Shown piece after piece: positions 1-10,372 of a stretch of DNA of 64,000 nucleotides. The notes under the pieces were generated by a model, which saw nothing but the letters and a program-made list of their open reading frames with translations, did not search any database and was not told the origin of the DNA. The stretch spans positions 35,036,714-35,100,713 of the forward strand of contig NC_083592.1 of NCBI RefSeq assembly GCF_027579695.1. The letters run 5' to 3'. Positions within the stretch are counted from its first letter, which is position 1; every line of letters starts with the position of its first letter. Position numbers and translations under genes: made by a program. This DNA is from Neoarius graeffei. Its lineage: Eukaryota > Chordata > Actinopteri > Siluriformes > Ariidae.

Positions 1-11
1 TATATATATAT

Positions 12-373
12 GGCGGCACGGTGGTGTAGTGGTTAGCGCTGTCGCCTCACAGCAAGAAGGTCCTGGGTTCGAGCCCCGGGGCCGGCGAGGGCCTTTCTGT
101 GTGGAGTTTGCATGTTCTCCCCGTGTCCGTGTGGGTTTCCTCCGGGTGCTCCGGTTTCCCCCACAGTCCAAAGACATGCAGGTTAGGTTAACTGGTGACT
201 CTAAATTGACCGTAGGTGTGAATGTGAGTGTGAATGGTTGTCTATGTGTCAGCCCTGTGATGACCTGGTGACTTGTCCAGGGTGTACCCCGCCTTTCGCC
301 CGTAGTCAGCTGGGATAGGCTCCAGCTTGCCTGCGACCCTGTAGAAGGATAAAGCGGCTAGAGATAATGAGAT

Positions 374-378
<5 letters not shown>
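12..378 (+). repeat. tRNA-derived SINE, full-length copy (V-SINE/Mermaid-like)
   Basis: This is the commonest repeat of the window and serves as the reference copy. The head is tRNA-like, with an A-box-like TGGTGTAGTGG and a B-box-like GGGTTCGAGCCCC, so it carries an internal RNA polymerase III promoter. The body contains the central block starting at GGAGTTTGCATGTTCTCCCC that is typical of V-SINE/Mermaid-type fish SINEs. The tail ends in GATAATGAGATGAGA repeats. It does not code for protein; ORFs across it are incidental. It lies against a TA-dinucleotide run on both sides. The family name is recalled rather than searched. Confidence 0.9.

Positions 379-405
<27 letters not shown>
377..405. 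repeat. (TA)n microsatellite
   Basis: A TA-dinucleotide run joins two SINEs in the same orientation. It may be the insertion target of both. Confidence 0.95.
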
Positions 406-408
<3 letters not shown>

Positions 409-410
409 TT

Positions 411-1500
411 GGGGCGGCACGGTGGTGTAGTGGTTAGCGCTGTCGCCTCACAGCAAGAAGGTCCGGGTTCGAGCTCCGTGGCCGGCGAGGGCCTTTCTGT
501 GCAGAGTTTGCATGTTCTCCCCGTGTCCACGTGGGTTTCCTCCGGGTGCTCTGGTTTCCCCCACAGTCCAAAGACATGCAGGTTAGGTTAACTGGTGACT
601 CTAAGGCCAAGTTTACATTAGACCGTATCTGTCTCATTTTCTTCGCGGATGCACTGTCCGTTTACATTAAAACGCCTGGAAACGCCGGGAAACGGGAATC
701 CGCCAGGGTCCACGTATTCAATCCAGATCGTGTCTGGTCCGGTGCTGTGTAAACATTGAGAATACGCGGATACGCTGTGCTGAGCTCTAGCTGGCATCGT
801 CATTGGACAACGTCACTGTGACATCCACCTTCCTGATTCGCTGGCGTTGGTCATGTGACGTGACTGCTGAAAAACGGTGCGGACTTCCGCCTTGTATCAC
901 CTTTCATTAAAGAGTATAAAAGTATGAAAATACTGCAAATACTGATGCAAATACTGCCCATTGTGTAGTTATGATTGTCTTTAGGCTTGCCATCCTTCCA
1001 CTTGCAAGTGGTAAGTGACTTGCGCACAGCGGCTCAGTCCCGAATCACTGCTCGTGCGCTTAACTCGCGCGCTCTGTGAGCTGCGCAGGGCCGGAGTGCG
1101 CACCCTCCAGAAGGTACTCGCTGTTCAGGGCGGAGTGATTTGGAGCGCAGCCGCTGAGGAGGAAGCTATGAGCCGCACTGACACATTTCAACTTACGTGC
1201 CGAATTAGTCATGTGATTAGCGTATCTGTGTATTGGCGTTGCTGTGTGCACGCTAATCGTTTTAAAAAATGTTAATCTGATGATCCGCTGATACGGTCTA
1301 ATGTAAACCCCACCTAAATTGACCGTAGGTGTGAATGTGAGTGTGAATGGTTGTCTGTGTCTATGTGTCAGCCCTGTGATGACCTGGCGACTTGTCCAGG
1401 GTGTACCCCGCCTTTCGCCCGTAGTCGGCTGGGATGGGCTCCAGCTTGCCTGCGACCCTGTAGAACAGGATAAAGCGGCTAGAGATAATGAGATGAGATA
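411..1500 (+). repeat. SINE copy split by a Harbinger MITE
   Basis: Same SINE family as at 12-378. The 5' part is 411-604 and the 3' part 1315-1500. The break falls inside the motif GACTCTAAATTGACCG, and the TAA at the break is duplicated on both sides of the inserted element. The two halves rejoin exactly when the insert is removed. Confidence 0.9.
605..1314. mobile_element. PIF/Harbinger-type MITE (710 bp) inside a SINE
   Basis: Terminal inverted repeats of about 24 bp are visible: the left end reads GGCCAAGTTTACATTAGACC and the right end is the reverse complement of GGTGGGGTTTACATTAGACC. A 3-bp TAA duplication flanks the element (602-604 and 1315-1317). A TWA/TTA target duplication with such ends fits the PIF/Harbinger superfamily. 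No transposase frame is present, so it is a non-autonomous derivative. It is younger than the SINE that it interrupts. Confidence 0.85.
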
Positions 1501-1998
1501 TATCAATTTGTCTTATTAGAGATAATCCAATTTGTCTTATTGATATATTCCTGGCAAATAAAGGAAACTAAATTAAAATAATACATTTTTTCCTTTTACA
1601 ACTGTATTTGTGTCTCTCATATACACAGTAAATTAAATAAAGTAAACAGCAAGCATAACATGTTCTATCTCTTGTATTCTCTTCTGCTATATTTGCTACA
1701 CAGACCAAGGTAAGGAAGGAGCAAGGAGGTGAAAACATAACTCATGCCACTGTGCAGTAAATCTCACTTGCAGCTAGGTGCACGACTTATTGATCTCTGA
1801 GCTGGGAGGAGTAGAGCTTTCCTTTCTCGTTTCACCTATGCTGATATATGGCCATCCAAGATTGTAAATGAGTCACAGAGGTGTCAAACGTGTGTGTGTG
1901 TGTAGGTGTGTGTTTGTAGGTGTGAGGGTGGGTGGTGATGGGGAGGGCAAGGTTATGAGGGAGTATATCTTGTTAAGGTTTTCAATCCTCCAGGCCAT
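1501..1998. other. No gene seen
   Basis: AT-rich unique-looking DNA with a short TG-rich stretch near 1890-1925. I see no coding frame or repeat that I recognise. Confidence 0.6.
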
Positions 1999-2001
1999 TT
2001 A

Positions 2002-2681
2002 TGCCGCTTTTCCACTACAAACGCGGCTGAGCCGTGCCGTGCTGAGTTGGGCTGAGTCGAGATGAGTGGGGCTGTTGGAGTTGCATTTTGACTACAACCG
2101 CGCTGAACCATGCTGGCTGGAAGTGGGTGGACACATTGGGTGGAGTTAGCGAAAGTGGGTGGACGTCACGTGATGTCGTTAAGCGGCGCAAACAGTGACA
2201 TCAGTGATCTTTTAAGCGGTAGTCTCACGACCCGGATAGTAAACAATAAACATGGAGGACATGGAGTCGTTAGTGTTGCTGGTCTTGGTGCTGTGGCTTG
2301 TTGTCACTGACAACGCCAACAGATACTGGCAAGAGCGTATAGATGAGGCGAGACACATAAGGCTCCAGAAATTCTCGTAATTCGTAATTCTTCTTCCGGG
2401 TTTGCGGTGTTTACAGATACCAGCGTGCTCGCGGGGCATGTGTGGGCATGTGAGGACACTCCTCCTCACCAATCAGTGCACAGGGGAGTGTCTGCTCACG
2501 CCCCCAGCCCCACTCGGCTCGGTTTGGCTCGCTTCAGCCCCACTCCAAAACCGTGCGAGTTTTGGGTGCTAAGCAGGGCTGAAGCGAGCTGAGTCGTGCT
2601 GCTCTAAGGTAGTCGAAACGCGAGCCGTGTCGGGCTGAAGTGAGCTGAAGTGAGCTGAAAAAGGGTAGTGGAAAAGGGCCA
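2002..2681 (+). mobile_element. PIF/Harbinger-type MITE, copy 1 (680 bp)
   Basis: The left end TGCCGCTTTTCCACTAC and the right end, reverse complement TGGCCCTTTTCCACTAC, form terminal inverted repeats. A TTA duplication flanks it at 1999-2001 and 2682-2684. The subterminal regions are rich in GCTGAG/GCTGAAG repeats. A short ORF survives inside (2252-2380). A second copy lies at 3177-3840 in the opposite orientation. Confidence 0.88.
2252..2380 (+). pseudogene. Short ORF retained in Harbinger MITE copy 1 (42 aa)
   Basis: The frame starts MEDMESLVLLVLVLWL and ends RHIRLQKFS before a TAA stop. It begins with a hydrophobic leucine/valine run, followed by a charged Arg/Glu-rich part. It is probably the remnant of the 5' coding exon of the autonomous Harbinger parent (inference from the termini of the host element). 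The same peptide with few changes is kept in the inverted copy at 3461-3580, so the element amplified with it. No domain of a complete transposase is present, and no function is claimed. Confidence 0.5.
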
Positions 2682-2959
2682 TTAGAATGTCTGTAGTAGC
2701 AGTAGTAGTAGTAGTAGTGGCATGATATGTAGTAGGACTTGTAATCTTGAAAAGACTTTACACATGGTGAATCTTTATTTCTGATCATTTCTGAGGGTAA
2801 GGATTAGGGGCAAAAAAAAAAAAAAAGCCAGAAGTGCAGCATATTGCATATTTTGGAAAAAAAAAATGTTGAAGAGTGACTACACAGTGAAATATAAAAA
2901 TTCCAAACACCCCTGTTAGCACTGCCAGTTTTTATTATATAAAAGCAAGAATCAAGGAC

Positions 2960-3165
2960 ACCAAAAAGGTTTTGGGTTTGAATTTCACGGCCGACTGGGG
3001 CCTTTCTGTGTGGAGTCTGCTTGTTCTCTCTGTGCCTGTGTGGGTTTCCTCTGGGTGCTCTGGTTTCCACTCGCAGTCTAAAGACATGAGGATTAGGTCA
3101 ACTGGCCGCTCTAAAAAGGTGTGACTGTGTGTGAATGGTGGTTCATTTCTGTAGCTCCTTTCACA
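2960..3165 (+). repeat. Old SINE fragment
   Basis: A diverged piece of the common SINE: the B-box region, GGAGTCTGCTTGTTCTC, and the AAAGACATGAGGATTAGG block are recognisable. Ends are lost. It lies between the two inverted Harbinger copies. Confidence 0.7.
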
Positions 3166-3176
3166 TATGAATGTAA

Positions 3177-3840
3177 TGGCCCTTTTCCACTACACTTTTT
3201 CAGCTCACTTCAGCCCGACACGGCTCGCGTTTCGACTACCAAAGAACAGCACGACTCGACTCGCTTCAGCCCTGCTTAGCCCCTAAAACTCGCACGGTTT
3301 TGGAGTGGGGCTGAAGCGAGCCGAGTGAGGCTGGGGGCGTGAGCAGACACTCCCCTGTGCACTGATTGGTGAGGAGGAGTGTCCTCACATGCCCACACAC
3401 GCTCCGCGAGCACGCTGGGATCTGTAAACACCGTAAACCCGGAAGGAGAATAATTACGAATTACGAGAATTTCTGAAGCCTTATGCGCCTCGCCTCATCT
3501 ATACGCTCTTGCCAGTATCTGTTGGCGTTGTCGGTGACAACAAGCCACAGCACCAAGACCAGCAACACTAACGACTCCATGTTTATTGTTTACTATCCGG
3601 GTCGTGAGACTACCGCTTAAAAGCTCACTGATGTCACTGTTTGCGCTACTTAACGACATCACGTGACGTCCACCCGCTTTCGCTAACTCCACCCAATGTG
3701 TCCACCCACTTCCAGCCAGCATGGTTCAGCGCGGTTGTAGTCGAAATGCAACTCCAACAGCTCCGCTCAGCTCGACTCAGCCCAACTCAGCACCGCACGG
3801 CTCAGCCCGACTCAGCCGCGTTTGTAGTGGAAAAGTGGCA
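3177..3840 (-). mobile_element. PIF/Harbinger-type MITE, copy 2 (664 bp)
   Basis: Inverted relative of the element at 2002-2681. The left end is TGGCCCTTTTCCACTAC and the right end is the reverse complement of TGCCACTTTTCCACTAC. TAA duplications lie at 3174-3176 and 3841-3843. The two copies differ by scattered substitutions and small indels and have different flanks, so they are separate insertions about 0.5 kb apart rather than one duplicated block. Confidence 0.88.
3461..3580 (-). pseudogene. Short ORF retained in Harbinger MITE copy 2 (39 aa)
   Basis: Counterpart of the 2252-2380 ORF, starting at the second methionine (MESLVLLVLVLWLV) and ending in LQKFS. The upstream in-frame MED is missing in this copy. 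Confidence 0.5.
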
Positions 3841-4449
3841 TAATTGTATGAAGTAAAAACAACAGGGAATAGCTAACAGATTTTCATTCCCACTCAGTCT
3901 TCCATAACAGAAAAGTAACGAATATTGTGTCTTCCCTCCTGACTGTATTTAATGGAACACCACAGAGCACGAACCTCCCTGAAATGTGCAAACTATGCAA
4001 GACTGGATATGACATATAATTCACGAGGCAGCAAGTCCATTGTTGTAAAAATCCCCAGCTGAGGCATTAGCAACATGACATGAGACGTGCTGCATCACAG
4101 CTCTGTTGAGCGAGTTCTCTTCCTGTTTCTGAACATTTGCTTTGTCCAAGCAAAAGCTTTTTATAACATTTTTGCTTCTATCTGCTGATGTTTTATTTGC
4201 TTGTTGTTTTGAGTTAGTCACCAGTGGCTTTACATTGAGGCAGTATGAGTAGTTTCATCGCAGTATCACTACATCATTACTATATCACTGCTAGCAATGT
4301 CATGATCGTCACAACACAAGTCTGATGGTTCTGATTCCCACTGAACCCATGGCAAAAGATTTCCATGAATGTTACTAGGTCACCAGGGGATAGATTAAAG
4401 TTTCAACTTTGCCACTTTGCTCCCATTCCAGCATGGCACCATTACAACA
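3841..4449. other. No gene seen
   Basis: Unique-looking AT-rich DNA. No convincing frame or repeat. Confidence 0.55.
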
Positions 4450-4736
4450 TACAGTGGTGCTTGAAAGTTTGTGAACCCTTTAGAATTTTCTGTATTTCTG
4501 CATAAATACGACCAAAAACATCAGATTTTCACACAAGTCCTAAAAGTAGATAAAGAGAACCCAGTTAAACAAATGAGACAAAAATATTATACTTGGTCAT
4601 TTATTTATTGAGGAAAATGATCCAATATTACATATCTGTGAGTGGCAAAAGTATGTGAACCTTTGCTTTCAGTATCTGCTGTGACCCCCTTGTGCAGCAA
4701 TAACTGCAACTAAACATTTCCGGGAAGGGCCTCTGC

Positions 4737-5243
4737 ATGCTCTTGCGACAAGGCTTTCTCAGATAGCTTTTCGCAGACAGTTGTAATTTATCGTTGAGCG
4801 GGGGGTAATAGGCGTGCGTGATGTTATTCACCGCCACAACGCGAGGGGGCGCGAAGTCGCGAAATCGCTAGGAGTAGTTGGTGGGTGTGGTTACTGGAGT
4901 GTTTATCCTCTGGTTACTTATAATGACTAGAACTGGAGTCGTATAGATGTACGTACTTCCTCACTTCCTCGATCAACTGCTCTTCGTGCTGCTCCATCTT
5001 CGCTCGTGTTTTTAAAAATGGCGGTCGTGAAAACAAACCAAACTGGGAAAGTAGGGAAGCGGAAGTGCGTGTACAGCGGATGTACTGTAGAGTGGACCAA
5101 TCAGAGCCCTCTTGTCTGCGACGCTGTCTGCGGTGGTCACAATTTTTGGGAGGTGCGCGCAGAGTGTCTGCGAAGGGGGGGGCTTCGCAGACGCCATTTG
5201 CGACGCCATCTGCGAGGACTGGGTTGTCAGCATAAATTGGCCT
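4737..5243 (-). mobile_element. Harbinger-type fragment inside the Tc1 transposase gene
   Basis: The Tc1 sequence resumes exactly on both sides (TAACTGCAACTAAACATTTCCGG to the left, TAACTGTTGATCAGTCCTGC to the right), which defines a 507-bp insert. Its ends share a degenerate inverted repeat (left GGGCCTCTGCATGCT, right reverse complement AGGCCAATTTATGCTGACA). TAA follows on the right; the left equivalent reads GAA, probably a mutated duplication. It contains the start of a MADF-domain protein on the minus strand, as expected for the second gene of Harbinger elements. Confidence 0.7.
4914..4997 (-). pseudogene. N-terminal piece of a MADF/Myb-SANT-like protein of a Harbinger element
   Basis: The frame begins MEQHEEQLIEEVRKYVHLYD and runs to SSSSHYK, then stops. 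This is the first helix of a MADF domain (a Myb/SANT-related DNA-binding fold whose signature is LI-x-VxxxPxLY). In autonomous PIF/Harbinger elements a Myb-like protein works with the transposase. Only about 27 residues are left; the rest was deleted, so the element is a deletion derivative. The ATG at 4997 is chosen because the match begins right after it. Confidence 0.6.
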
Positions 5244-6400
5244 TAACTGTTGATCAGTCCTGCACACTGGCTTGGAGGAATTTTAGCCCATTCCTCCGTA
5301 CAGAACAGCTTCAACTCTGGGATGTTGGTGGGTTTCCTCACATGAACTGCTCGCTTCAGGTCCTTCCACAACATTTCGATTGGATTAAGGTCAGGACTTT
5401 GACTTGGCCATTCCAAAACATTAACTTTATTCTTCTTTAACCAGTATTTGGTAGAACGACATGTGTGCTTAGGGGCATTGTCTTGCTGCATGATCTATCT
5501 TCTCTTGAGATTCAGTTCATGGACAGATGTCCTGACATTTTCTTTTAGAATTCGCTGGTATAATTCAGAATTCATTGTTCCATCAATGATGGCAAGCCAT
5601 CCTGGCCCAGATGCGGCAAAACAGGCCCAAACCATGATACTACCACCACCATGTTTCACAGATGGGATAAGGTTCTTATGCTGGAATAGAGTGTTTTCCT
5701 CTCTCCAAACATAACATTTCTCATTTAAACCAAAAAGTTCTATTTTGGTCTCCTCCGTCCACAAAACATTTTTCCAATAGCCTTCTAGCTGGTCCATGTG
5801 ATCTTTAGCAAACTGCAGACGAGCAGCAATGTTCTTTTTGGAGAGCAATGGCTTTCTCCTTGCAACCCTGCCATGCACACCATTTGACGTTCAGTGTTCT
5901 CTTGATGGTGGACTCATGAACATTAACATTAGCCAATGTGTGAGAGGCCTTCAGTTGCTTAGAAGTTACCGTGGGGTCCTTTGTGACCTCGCCAACTATT
6001 ACACGCCTTGCTCTTGGAGTGATCTTTGTTGGTCGACCACTCCTGGGGAGGGTAACAATGGTCTTGAATTTCCTCCATTTGTACACAATCTGTCTGACTG
6101 TGGATTGGTGGAGTCCAAACTCTTTAGAGATGGTTTTGTAACCTTTTCCAGCCTGATGAGCATCAACAAGGCTTTTTCTGAAGTCCTCAGAAATCTCTTT
6201 TGTTCGTGCCATGATACACTTCCACAAACATGTGTTATGAAGATCAGACTTTGATAGATCCCTGTTCTTTAAATAAAACAGGGTGCCCACTCACACCTGA
6301 TTGTCATCCCAGTGATTGAAAACACCTGACTCTAATTTCACCTTCAAATTAACTACTAATCCTAGAGGTTCACATACTTTTGCCACTCATAGATATGTAA

Positions 6401-6775
6401 TCTCATCTCATCTCATTATCTCTAGCCACCTTATCCTGTTCTACAGGGTTGCAGGCAAGCTGGAGCCTATCCCAGCTGACTACGGGCGAAAGGCGGGGTA
6501 CACCCTGGACAAGTCACCAGGTCATCACAGGGCTGACACATAGACAACCATTCACTCTCACATTCACACCTACAGTAAATTTAGAGTCACCAGTTAACCT
6601 AACCTGCATGTCTTTGGACTGTGGGGGAAACCGGAGCACCCAGAGGAAACCCACTCGGACACGGGGAGAACATGCAAACTCCGCACAGGAAGGCCCTCGT
6701 TGGCCACGGGGCTCGAACCTGGACCTTCTTGCTGTGAGGCGACAGCGCTAACCACTACACCACCGTGCCGCCCCC
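6401..6775 (-). repeat. SINE copy in the Tc1 right arm
   Basis: Full-length copy on the minus strand. A perfect 10-bp target-site duplication AGATATGTAA is seen at 6391-6400 and 6776-6785. The Tc1 arm is continuous when the SINE is removed. Confidence 0.93.
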
Positions 6776-7004
6776 AGATATGTAACATTGGATCATTTTC
6801 CTCAATAAATAAATGACCAAGTATAATATTTTTGTCTCATTTGTTTAACTGGGTTCTCTTTATCTACTTTTAGGACTTGTGTGAAAATCTGATGATGTTT
6901 TAGGTCATATTTATGCAGAAATATAGAAAATTCTAAAGGGTTCACAAACTTTCAAGCACCACTGTAATAGCAGAAAATATACAGTTTTCTGTGTGAGTGG
7001 GAAT

Positions 7005-7130
7005 GGGGTATGTTTTAGCCCTGCGATGGAATGGCAACCTGCCCAGGGTGTGCCCCACCTCTTGTTCCACTTCCGCTGGGATTGGCTCCAGCTTTCCCTG
7101 ATGGATAAACAGAATAGATCATTGATAGAT
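7005..7130 (+). repeat. Old SINE 3' fragment
   Basis: AGCCCTGCGATGGAATGGCAACCTGCCCAGGGTG-type body and a GATGGA-rich tail mark an ancient 3' piece of the SINE family (the motif CCAGGGTGTGCCCC is clear). Confidence 0.65.
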
Positions 7131-8325
7131 GGAAGGATAGATGTTTCTCCACCTTTAATGTGGCATAGCAAGCAACAAATTTCAAGTGAAAACCCAATAG
7201 AAATATGGGGGGGGGACCTTCATAACCTGGTCTAACAATAATTTGGTTGCATAAGTGTGCACACCCCTGAACTAATACCTAACAGCACAGATATTTTTTG
7301 AGTAAGAGCCTGCCAACTTGATTTGACAAGTACAGCTTGATTTGGCTATTCCACTCTTGCTTGCAAAAAAAAAAATGCTCCAGATCTATGAAATTGTGAG
7401 GAGATCTCCTGTGCACAGCCCATATCAAGTTATTCTACAGTGTCCTAAACAACCTTACAAACAATTGCACACTTTTATATATGTAATATAATATGTAGGC
7501 AGATGTAGTTATTGTATTTTTCGATGATGTTGAGATCATATTGTGAGAGAGATTTTGCCTAAATAAGCAAGGAAAGAAAGTCTTGCAAAAGAGAGCATTG
7601 ATATCACAAATTAAATTTGTTATTTTAATACAGTAATGCTATTTTGTGCTTATTATAGGTCTGGTTGCTTTGCTTATGCTTCATTGAAGCAGATAAAGAT
7701 TAACATTACAGCTGGTGTGGAATTAAACTCTGGTGTATAAAAGAAGTCATAAAAGCTTTCGGTATGATCTGGGCTTTAGTAGCCTTAGTTGTGTGTTCTT
7801 ATTTGTTACAGGTAAATAACTATTATTAATGCTTATTAATGTTTAAGTCTGGTGATATAAATAATGAACATGCTGTAAGGAAAGGAACAGAATTTGTACA
7901 GCTGTGCTTGAAGTCAGGAAAATAGTGTCTTAATCATGCACTAAGAGGGGATCTCGGGAGGTAGTAGAGCATGAGCATTTGTTTAAAAAAAAAGGGCGGG
8001 GGGGGGGGGGGGGGGATCTGTTCGAATTTTGAATGTCACACCCTTTTGTGCCGCTCCATCAACATCAGTGCAGCACATTAATTTAAAACAGCATAAATAG
8101 CAACAGTAATGAAGTAATAAATGTATGAAATGTTGTATGAAATTATACTGAGTTTTAGGGCAGGAAGAATATTGATGGAATGTAATTGCTTTTGTTATTA
8201 GAAGCATTATTATACAAGAACTCAGTGTTGTTGTTGTTGTTATTCTTATAAAAGTTGACTCTTATTTGCATGTCAAGCCAAATGATCTGACTCACATTCT
8301 GTACCTGTTTACTGTTTTAAATATC
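7131..8325. other. No gene seen; poly-G tract
   Basis: AT-rich unique DNA. A run of A followed by about 18 G lies near 7985-8016, and a GTT microsatellite near 8227. No coding frame is supported. Confidence 0.55.
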
Positions 8326-8496
8326 CATCCATCCATTATCTTTAGCCGCTTATCCTGTGCAGGGTTGCAGGTAAGCTGAAGCCTATCCCAGCTGACTATG
8401 GGCGAGAGGCAGGGTACACCCTGGATAAGTCGCCAGATCATCATAGGGCTGACATATAGAGACAAACAACCATTCACACTCACATTCACATCTACT

Positions 8497-8754
8497 GACG
8501 GCATGGTGGTGTAGTGGTTAGTGCTGTCGCCTCACAGCAAGAAGGTTCTGGGTTTGAGCCCAGTAGCTGGCAGGGGGCCTTTCTGTGTGGAGTTTGCATG
8601 TTCTGCCCGTGTCTGCATGAGTTTTCTCCAGGTGCTCCGGTTTCCCCCACAGTAGCCATGCAGGTTAGGCTAATTGGTGGCTCTAAATTGACCATAGGTG
8701 TATTCGTGACCCTGCACAGGAAAAGTGGTTGCGGATAATGGATGGAATGTATAG
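8497..8754 (+). repeat. SINE B, inserted in SINE A, internally deleted
   Basis: Starts with GGCATGGTGGTGTAGTGG, runs to TTGACCATAGGTG, then jumps to a GCGGATAATGGATGG tail, so about 150 bp of body are missing. Flanking duplication ATTCACATCTAC/ATTCACACCTAT is imperfect, as expected for an old insertion. Confidence 0.78.
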
Positions 8755-8796
8755 ATTCACACCTATGGTCAATTTAGAGCCACCAACTAGCCTAAC

Positions 8797-9171
8797 CCGG
8801 CACGGTGGTGTAGTGGTTAGCGCTGTCGCCTCACAGCAAGAAGGTCCTGGGTTCGAGCCCCGGGGCCAGCGAGGGCCTTTCTGTGTGGAGTTTGCATGTT
8901 CTCCCCGTGTCCGCGTGGGTTTCCTCCGGGTGCTCCGGTTTCCCCCACAGTCCAAAGACATGCAGGTTAGGTTAACTGGTGACTCTAAATTGACCGTAGG
9001 TGTGAATGTGAGTGTGAATGGTTGTCTGTGTCTATGTGTCAGCCCTGTGATGACCTGGCGACTTGTCCAGGGTGTACCCCGCCTTTCGCCCATAGTCAGC
9101 TGGGATAGGCTCCAGCTTGCCTGCGACCCTGTAGAAGGATAAAGCGGCTAGAGATAATGAGATGAGATGAG
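8797..9171 (+). repeat. SINE C, youngest of the nest
   Basis: Full-length copy with the young GATGAGATGAGA tail. It interrupts SINE A, with a perfect 12-bp duplication AACTAGCCTAAC at 8785-8796 and 9172-9183. Confidence 0.93.
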
Positions 9172-9422
9172 AACTAGCCTAACCTGCATGTCTTTGGACT
9201 GTGGGGGAAACCAAAGCACCCAGAGGAAACCCACACAGGGAGAACATGCAAACTCCACACAGAAAGGCCCCTGTTGGCCAATGGGCTCGAACCCAGGACC
9301 TTTTTGCCATGAGGCGACAGTGCTAACCACAACACCACCCACCCGTGTTCTAAATATTATTTTGAGATTTTGACACCACCTCCCGTGTTCTTAATATTAC
9401 TTTTTCTATCTGGGCAGAACCA

Positions 9423-9423
9423 A

Positions 9424-9459
<36 letters not shown>

Positions 9460-9460
9460 T
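9423..9460. repeat. (ATT)n microsatellite
   Basis: Pure ATT run, about 12 units. Confidence 0.95.
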
Positions 9461-9589
9461 TGAGATTCTCTCCAGCTTCTAGCTGGGTGTACCGGTATCA
9501 TTTTACATCTCAACTTCTACCCACAGCTTAGAGATTCAAAACCTTCCTGAGGATGTGTGCTGTTCCTAACAAGGACAACATCTGCGCGC

Positions 9590-10145
9590 TACCAATAATG
9601 TCAGGTATTCCCAAGTATTCCTACCATTTCTTCAGGTCTTTTCACACAGTCCCAAGAGCACCAATCGCTATTGGCACAACCACTACCTGGTGTATCTTTC
9701 TCATTTCAAATATCAAGTCCTGGTACCTCTCAATCTTTCAGTTCTTGCTACATTCTTGTCATCCAGCACCGCCACATCAACCATAATCCATTTGTGTTGC
9801 TCTTTCAGCACCAGCTTAATGTCTGGGTGGTTGTGTGGCATGCGTCTGTCAGTGATGATGTTCCTATCCCACATCAACCTAACCTGCTCATTTTTAATCA
9901 CAGCCATAGGCTTATGCTCATACCACTTCTCCCCTACACTCCAGTCCATACTTCCTACATAGCTCCCAGTGCACCCTCAGTGCAACCTTGTCATGGTGCT
10001 GTCGGTATTCCTTCTGTGCAAGCTTAGTGACTGAGTACTGTACACTCTCTGAAGTCTCTCCACATACCCTACACAAGGGAGATTCAGCTGTTTTGTCAAT
10101 GCTGACAAAACTTGACCGAATTAGTCCTCAAGGCATGTTCTCGAG
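9590..10145 (-). pseudogene. C-terminus of a LINE with restriction-like endonuclease
   Basis: On the minus strand three frames join into the end of a non-LTR retrotransposon protein. It starts near SIDKTAESPLCRVCGETSE (a CxxC zinc-knuckle start). It then reads EKWYEHKP, LMWDRNIITDRRMPHNHPDI, and finally VVPIAIGALGTV, encoded near 9653-9690. The HPD-x14-D spacing followed by DVAV is the catalytic core of the restriction-like endonuclease used by site-selective LINEs (R2/NeSL/Rex6 type). At least two frameshifts (near 9955 and 9715) and the absence of the RT part make it a 5'-truncated relic. The exact clade cannot be decided here. Confidence 0.72.
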
Positions 10146-10184
10146 CTGCACAGTTCAGTCAGTTCAGTTCAGTTGGTCGGGTTC

Positions 10185-10372
10185 AATGCCCGGACTGATA
10201 ATCGCATCATCAGTTTTTCATTGGTTAATCAGGCACAAGGTACACCACCACTCTTGCCGGAGCAGTTGGGGGTTTGGCATCTTGCTCAAGGGCACTTAAG
10301 GCAGTCCTGCTGGTCCAGGGAATCAGATCCAAAGCTGTTTCTTTAACCATTAGGCCATGGCTTCCCCAAAGC
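10185..10372 (-). repeat. Second tRNA-derived SINE family, degenerate
   Basis: On the minus strand the head reads GCCATGGCCTAATGGTTA (A-box-like), followed by GATTCCCTGGACCAGCAGG. A conserved block then reads AAGTGCCCTTGAGCAAG and CCCCCAACTGCTCC. This differs from the main SINE of the window but has the layout of a common fish tRNA-derived SINE. Confidence 0.65.

Larger units (their letters stand above)
4660..6212 (-). pseudogene. Tc1-family transposase, broken
   Basis: The protein would cut and paste Tc1 elements at TA sites. From the start MARTKEISEDFRK (ATG at 6212) the N-terminal paired-like helix-turn-helix is readable (KGYKTISKEFGLHQSTVRQI), followed by a GRPTK linker motif. The DDE catalytic part follows: LWTEETKIELFG, where the first Asp is Glu; QQDNAPKHT; and SPDLNPIEMLW. 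The frame is damaged in three ways: a frameshift near 5885, an in-frame TAG at about 5497, and loss of the C-terminal end to the Harbinger insert at 4737-5243. With the changed catalytic Asp it cannot be active. Confidence 0.92.
4450..6966 (-). mobile_element. Tc1-like transposon with two nested insertions
   Basis: The left end TACAGTGGTGCTTGAAAGTT matches the right end (reverse complement, ending at 6966). The long inverted repeats of about 200 bp, both starting and ending with TA, fit the IR/DR type of fish Tc1 elements. The motif GTTCACATACTTTTGCCACTC-like repeats near the inner edge of each arm are probable transposase binding repeats. The transposase lies on the minus strand. Inserted in it are a Harbinger fragment (4737-5243) and a SINE in the right arm (6401-6775). 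Without these the element is about 1.6 kb, the usual Tc1 length. Confidence 0.92.
8326..9343 (-). repeat. Oldest SINE of a three-copy nest (SINE A)
   Basis: SINE A is on the minus strand and is split into 8326-8496, 8755-8796 and 9184-9343. It has an ATCC tail instead of the CTCATCT tail, typical of an older subfamily. Its own flanks show a plausible duplication (TTTTAAATAT on the left, TTCTAAATAT on the right). Confidence 0.82.

Noticed and set aside
12..85. True tRNA genes at the many tRNA-like heads
   Set aside because: No acceptor-stem closure, and the heads are joined to SINE bodies with target duplications.
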